IMG/VR virus record: IMGVR_UViG_3300025712_000005
Location: 19,051 to 83,050 of that record
Strand: one strand, 5' to 3'
Source: a virus
Length of the DNA stretch: 64,000 bases
Part shown: piece after piece, positions 60,232 to 64,000 of the stretch
Layout: each line of letters starts with the position of its first letter
How positions within the stretch are numbered: position 1 is the first letter of the stretch
Notes under the pieces: generated by a model
Told to the model about the DNA's origin: nothing
Database searches by the model: none
What the model saw: the letters and a program-made list of their open reading frames with translations, nothing else
Translations under genes and position numbers: made by a program

Positions 60232-61287
60232 TTATTTATTGCTCCTGTGTGTGAAATCTGAGAGGTTTATCGGGGCTAAGTCACCATCGAGAGCCGGTAC
60301 GACCGATAATTTCCTATCATATGACTGTGTTTGCCTAAGATTGGTGTGCCCTGCAGCGAATCTTTTATCCTCAAGACTACCTTTCATGTCAGAAACACCC
60401 TTCGATTTTAAATCATGGAAGTGTATATTCATTTCTGATGGTGTTTTGAATCCACATTCATCCAGTGAATTAAAACGAGCTATCTCAAATCGCTTTTGAA
60501 GCATTCGGATACTCACTTTCTTACCATTCACTTGATGAATGAGATAAATAGAATGCATATTATTTTCTAATGGGAGTTTATGCGCTCTTTTTATTGCATC
60601 TCTCAGTCGGTCATTCCATTCTTTTATTTGGCCCACTCCGGTTTTTGACTGTTGGATAAATAAACCTTCTTCAAGCAAGTTTGATTTTCTTAATTCAACT
60701 ACATCATTAATTCTGGCCATGCAGACATACGCAATTTCCATGGCCACTTTTAATATCGGGTCGGCGTTCTTATAAAGGATGGAGTATTCTTCGTGGGTGA
60801 TATAACGAGTTCTCGCCTTCTCTGGCAGCTTCTTTATCTGTAGGGCAGGGTTTGTCTTGAGGTAACCGTTCTCTTTCCCGTAGCGGCATACTGAGCCAAT
60901 GAAGGAGACGTGTCGATTACCTTGGAGGGGGGAGCTTCTTTTCTTTGCCAGTAGATTACGCCACTTAACAATATGTGGCGTCTCTATGCTGTCAGGATTC
61001 ATGTTGCCAAAGGCCAGTGTGACTTCTTTGGCATACAGAATATAATCTTTTTGGGTTTTGTTAGCGAGGCGACTGAACTCCTCGCTATCAAGGTATTCAA
61101 GAATGACTTTCTTGAAGTTGGTATCGCCATCTAATTCACTCAGAACGCGATCATAACTTAGCAGCACGTCTCTTCGTGAGTCACTGGTCGAACATAATCT
61201 GTAACGCTTTCCATTTCTCAATGGTCTGTAATAATAAAAATTCCCTTTTGGGGATACCTTGGGCGGAAGCCAGTCAGGTCGTTTCAT
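60232..61287 (-). CDS. int: Tyrosine-recombinase integrase (351 aa)
   Basis: Catalytic residues in order: R192 (CMARINDVV), K215 (QQSKTG), H291 (FHDLK), H314 (AGHTN) and Y323 (QTQSYDRK). The usual HxxR second arginine is lysine here (HDLK294SKG), a form seen in a known subset of phage integrases. An N-terminal DNA-binding part (1-50) and SAM-like core-binding domain (55-145) precede. The start at 61287 has GGAAATTAACTATG, a degraded initiation box. It would recombine attP in the tRNA-Ser core with the host gene. Confidence 0.9.
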   Translation of the reverse strand: MKRPDWLPPKVSPKGNFYYYRPLRNGKRYRLCSTSDSRRDVLLSYDRVLSELDGDTNFKKVILEYLDSEEFSRLANKTQKDYILYAKEVTLAFGNMNPDSIETPHIVKWRNLLAKKRSSPLQGNRHVSFIGSVCRYGKENGYLKTNPALQIKKLPEKARTRYITHEEYSILYKNADPILKVAMEIAYVCMARINDVVELRKSNLLEEGLFIQQSKTGVGQIKEWNDRLRDAIKRAHKLPLENNMHSIYLIHQVNGKKVSIRMLQKRFEIARFNSLDECGFKTPSEMNIHFHDLKSKGVSDMKGSLEDKRFAAGHTNLRQTQSYDRKLSVVPALDGDLAPINLSDFTHRSNK

Positions 61288-61310
61288 AGTTAATTTCCAC
61301 GTAGCTATAG

Positions 61311-61526
61311 TTAAGTTAAATGAGAAAAATCCGGCTCCTTTTGTTTAGTCTGGGTGGGGAGGTCGTTCCCCAGTAAACTTACCCAAGCTACTTTTAATTT
61401 ACCGTCTTCTTGCTCCACATAACGGATTCGGTTTTTATCCAGAACCAGTTTTTGTTTTGCGCGGTGTGTTGCGCCAGTTAAAGTTTTCATTTCTTCTGCA
61501 GTTAGAAAGCTACATACATTCATCAT
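61311..61526 (-). CDS. DUF4224-like small protein, possible excisionase (71 aa)
   Basis: FLTAEEMKTLTGATHRAKQK followed by LDKNRIRYVEQEDGKLKVAW fits the DUF4224 pattern, often encoded beside phage integrases. It may be a recombination directionality factor, but this is inference. The ATG at 61526 carries GGAATTGACGATG and the hairpin 61547-61562 is upstream. Confidence 0.65.
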   Translation of the reverse strand: MMNVCSFLTAEEMKTLTGATHRAKQKLVLDKNRIRYVEQEDGKLKVAWVSLLGNDLPTQTKQKEPDFSHLT

Positions 61527-61546
61527 CGTCAATTCCAAAGGTAGGC

Positions 61547-61562
61547 GGGGGCACATGCCCCC
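61547..61562 (-). repeat. GC hairpin before the DUF4224-like gene
   Basis: Full 6-bp stem, loop ATGT, between the SbcC-like gene and the box GGAATTGACGATG. Confidence 0.85.
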
Positions 61563-61570
61563 TTTAATAG

Positions 61571-63601
61571 TTAAACTTCAATACGGCGACTCGCGTCCAG
61601 CTCCTTATGACTGGCTTGAATCACTTGGCCAATTTGTGGCGTGATGCGGTTGATACAATCCCAAGTATAACCGGCTCTGGTATCATCCATTGCTGAATCG
61701 ATTTCATCCAGCATAACAACCGGTAAGGTTTTATGGGTCAGAATGCGTCCCAGTGCAATTCTAAGCGTTAAGTTGGCTAAGTCTTTGCCTGAGCCAGATA
61801 ACGTCCTTAGAGACTGTCCGTCGACGTTTACCTCGAAGTCTTGACCAATCTCCACTTCTTGGAATTCACCGCCGGTCATGTCGAACATTAACTTAGAAGC
61901 AACCACGTTCAAGCTCGGAATTAAATGGTTCTGAACTTGGCTCTTAACTGATTTCAACGCCGCCTGAGCATTGGCTAATTCAGATAACTCGGTTTCCTTT
62001 TCTGAAATACCACTAAGTTGTGCGTTGTATTCCTTTAAGTCACTCTCATAGCGCGTCCATCTATCAGCGTGCAATTTCAACTCAGCGATATTTGATTGGC
62101 AATTTTGTTTGTACGAAACCAGCTCTTCTTTATAGTTCGAGGTCGTTACCAACAAGCCTGAAATATATTTCTGAGCTGTCTCGTAAGCGGCCACACCCTC
62201 GTCATATTTTACCAACGCCGCTTTATAATTTGTCAGCTGAGTTTGGTAAGCTGAGAACTGAGCATTGTATTTCGTTTTCTGGCTGGCAATTTGCTTCTTC
62301 CAACTATCCAACTGTTCAGCATGAAGGGACAACAGCAAATTCTCTTGCTTGGTATACGTGGCCATCTCATCTTCAAACAATTCTAAGTCCGCCCGAGCTT
62401 TACGAATTTGGCTTAAGGCTGTTCTTACGTTGTCCATTCGTTCAGCATCGAACTCAGCTTCAACTTTGTCATGCTCCGCGTTAATCTCTAACTGAGTTTT
62501 TAGTTCAGCCCACTTTGAACGGGTAATACTGGGCTCTGTTTTTCTAGTCTTACCTTTTTCTAGCTCAGCAATCTCAGTGTTTAAAAAGAAATGTTCTTTA
62601 CAGTGTGGGCAATCTACGCCGCTCTGGTCTTTCAACGTTTCAATCTTTAAGTGTAGATTATATTCGTTCCAAGCAGCCTCAAGTTTTTCAACTGTCTCAA
62701 ACCCTTTTGGGAACTTCACGTCTGGGTTGCGTTTAGCTTCAAGGTCTAACAGTTTGCGTTCCATCGGCTCCAAAATCTGCAGCTGATCAAGAAATTGATT
62801 CTCAATAGCTATCGCTTGCTGAACAGTCGAGGGCATCCCTTGTTTAATCTCCAAAGGCTCCGGCTTCTTAACGCTTTGATTGCCCAGCTTCTTAGGCTCA
62901 TCCGCGTAAATAGGCTCTGAAGGCTCAGTCGGGGCGAATGGCTCACTAGGCTTCTGAACCGATTGAGCTTCATTAAATTTAGTTAATAACGCTTCTGTTC
63001 CCGCTAAAGATTTTTCCCACTTAGTAACATCACCCTCGACGCTACACTCGGGTTTTTGAGGTTGAACTAACGTGCCCTTTACGGCATTAACTTCAGCACT
63101 GAGTGTCTTCCATTCGTTGTTCAACTCTTTAGATAGACCGTCCATTTGAGTAAGGCCAGCCACAGAATCAATCATCGCTTTACGCTCAGTCGGACGCATG
63201 TTGGCTAGGGCTTGGATATCGCCTTGGGCACACCAGTGAGCAATTCTAAAGACGTTGTAGTCTTGGCCCAGTGTTCTGGTCACCCACTGATTAACCGGCG
63301 TATTACCGCTGACAATCGTTTCACCTTTCAAGATGACTTTCGCATTTGATTTGGTGCGGTTTATTTCGTAGGTGACTTCTTTGATCGTAACTGTCATATC
63401 GCAGCTGATTTTCTTGTAGTCAGCGGCAGCTCCTCGCAACGCTTTGGCGCCGAAGAAAGCAAAGGCAATCATTTCAAATGTCATGGATTTACCTTTACCG
63501 TTTTTACCGGTAATTAAAGTAGAGCCATTTTCCAGCGTCAGTTCTTGGCTTAGGCCTTTGCCGTTTGAAAAGCCTATGTCGTATTTTAATAGTGAAATCA
63601 T
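61571..63601 (-). CDS. SbcC/Rad50-like ATPase (gp46 type, 676 aa)
   Basis: Walker A GKNGKGKS (32-39), a CPHC zinc hook (331-334) flanked by coiled coils, ABC signature TLSGSGKDLANLTLRIALG (about 600-618) and Walker B VVMLDEID (628-635) in order. This is the SMC-like partner of SbcD/Mre11 nucleases, used by T4- and T5-like phages in recombination and host DNA degradation. At 676 residues it is a short phage-type member. It starts immediately after the SbcD-like gene ends. Confidence 0.9.
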   Translation of the reverse strand: MISLLKYDIGFSNGKGLSQELTLENGSTLITGKNGKGKSMTFEMIAFAFFGAKALRGAAADYKKISCDMTVTIKEVTYEINRTKSNAKVILKGETIVSGNTPVNQWVTRTLGQDYNVFRIAHWCAQGDIQALANMRPTERKAMIDSVAGLTQMDGLSKELNNEWKTLSAEVNAVKGTLVQPQKPECSVEGDVTKWEKSLAGTEALLTKFNEAQSVQKPSEPFAPTEPSEPIYADEPKKLGNQSVKKPEPLEIKQGMPSTVQQAIAIENQFLDQLQILEPMERKLLDLEAKRNPDVKFPKGFETVEKLEAAWNEYNLHLKIETLKDQSGVDCPHCKEHFFLNTEIAELEKGKTRKTEPSITRSKWAELKTQLEINAEHDKVEAEFDAERMDNVRTALSQIRKARADLELFEDEMATYTKQENLLLSLHAEQLDSWKKQIASQKTKYNAQFSAYQTQLTNYKAALVKYDEGVAAYETAQKYISGLLVTTSNYKEELVSYKQNCQSNIAELKLHADRWTRYESDLKEYNAQLSGISEKETELSELANAQAALKSVKSQVQNHLIPSLNVVASKLMFDMTGGEFQEVEIGQDFEVNVDGQSLRTLSGSGKDLANLTLRIALGRILTHKTLPVVMLDEIDSAMDDTRAGYTWDCINRITPQIGQVIQASHKELDASRRIEV

Positions 63602-64000
63602 TTATTCAGCCTCATTAACTGATAAGAAGCGAGTCCATAACTTAGACGTTGTTTCGTCTGAGACTTTAAAGTCGCTCATTGTATTTTTAAATATTGATTC
63701 AAGGTTGAAGCTCTCGATATCGACGTCGATATTTTCCTGTTCATCCTTCTGCATTCTCTTTACTCGATAGCTAAGGCAATCGATGTCCGCCAGCGGCACT
63801 TCGTCAGGGCCAAGCAGCACTCTCAAGTTAACGTACTTGTAATGCTCTGGATTGGCTGACAGCGTGGCCACAACTTCTGGCAAGCTTTCTGTCCGGTAAA
63901 GTTCACCCACCTCGTCTTCAGCGTGGGTGTATGGCTGCATTGAACCGGTGATGTTAATTGTCATACCGTCTAACGGGAATGCCTTGGGTAAATGATAATG
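63602..64000 (-). CDS. SbcD/Mre11-like exonuclease, C-terminal part
   Basis: The frame is open to the window edge, so the gene is cut. It reads HYHLPKAFPLDGMTINITGS, which fits the last conserved histidine motif (GHxH) and GS segment of Mre11/SbcD. An ATG at 63964 lies inside this conserved part and is unlikely to be the true start. It pairs with the SbcC-like gene as in T4 gp47/gp46. Confidence 0.7.
   Translation of the reverse strand, partial: HYHLPKAFPLDGMTINITGSMQPYTHAEDEVGELYRTESLPEVVATLSANPEHYKYVNLRVLLGPDEVPLADIDCLSYRVKRMQKDEQENIDVDIESFNLESIFKNTMSDFKVSDETTSKLWTRFLSVNEAE

Larger units (their letters stand above)
60032..60246. other. attP region with putative integrase arm sites
   Basis: The core is the tRNA-Ser 3' part at 60079-60141. 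Copies of GGGGAGCA lie at 60187-60194, 60198-60205 and 60211-60218; an inverted copy lies at 60032-60039 on the other side of the core and a 7-of-8 inverted copy at 60239-60246. This is the expected plan of core plus flanking arm-type sites for a tyrosine integrase, which is encoded right beside it. Phage genes lie on both sides. Confidence 0.7.

Noticed and set aside
62020-62484. Long open frame opposite to the SbcC-like gene
   Set aside because: It is antisense to a gene with clear motifs in order and has no ribosome binding site or recognisable content.
63602-63964. Independent 120-codon gene starting at 63964
   Set aside because: The frame continues upstream to the window edge with SbcD/Mre11-like sequence, so the ATG is internal.
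1-64000. Integrated prophage with host flanks
   Set aside because: Phage genes lie on both sides of the attachment site and no chromosomal genes are visible.

Overview
The window is a contiguous piece of a temperate, long-tailed (siphovirus-type) phage genome that probably infects a gammaproteobacterium. The host is inferred only from the gene families and from a 3' tRNA-Ser(UGA) piece with encoded CCA. The head and tail genes follow the lambda-like order: terminase, portal, protease/scaffold, decoration, capsid, connectors, tail terminator, tube, G/GT, tape measure, M, L, K, I, J. No chromosomal genes are visible, and the attachment site lies inside phage sequence, so this looks like the circular or virion form and not an integrated prophage. 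Both window ends cut genes, so the genome is longer than the window.

Layout. (1) 1-6.5 kb: leftward array of small overlapping genes, several sharing coiled-coil modules and a common stop/start junction, interrupted by a homing-endonuclease-like gene and followed by a tandem-HTH regulator. (2) 6.5-19.7 kb: leftward early/accessory genes (dNMP kinase, winged-helix protein, ArdA-like antirestriction protein, adenine methyltransferase, DUF3560 protein, duplicated small proteins, a basic-tailed protein). Many junctions here carry a GC hairpin GGGGGC-NNNN-GCCCCC followed by the initiation box GGAAATTGACGATG. (3) 17.4-18.8 and 19.7-20.3 kb: largely non-coding, with promoter-like, iteron-like and inverted repeats. 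(4) 20.3-23.1 kb: leftward SF3 helicase/primase and a small partner. (5) 23.1-42.8 kb: rightward packaging, head and tail genes, with one convergent ribbon-helix-helix moron gene. (6) 42.9-57.6 kb: very long host-recognition proteins. (7) 57.6-60.0 kb: small tail genes and the lysis module (GH108 endolysin, membrane proteins). (8) 60.0-61.5 kb: attP, tyrosine integrase and a DUF4224-like protein, followed leftward by an SbcC/SbcD (gp46/gp47-like) pair to the window end.

Most notable: the same initiation box precedes many genes of both arms. A short intergenic unit at 40.64-40.75 kb has a promoter-like sequence, a 5' hairpin, a single-stranded stretch exactly antisense to that box, and a terminator. 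I propose it is a small RNA that base-pairs with the start sites of many phage genes. Nine of 18 leftward boxes are perfect 14-base matches and none of the seven rightward boxes is, which would let such an RNA separate early from late genes. A relic of a lost leftward gene start is the main alternative. Other striking features are 20 gap-free 22-residue repeats in a 1015-residue tail-region protein, four 104-residue repeats in the tape measure protein, a -1 frameshift site, a nested scaffold start, and split NlpC and JAMM tail peptidases.

No CI-like repressor, DNA polymerase or CRISPR array was recognised in the window.
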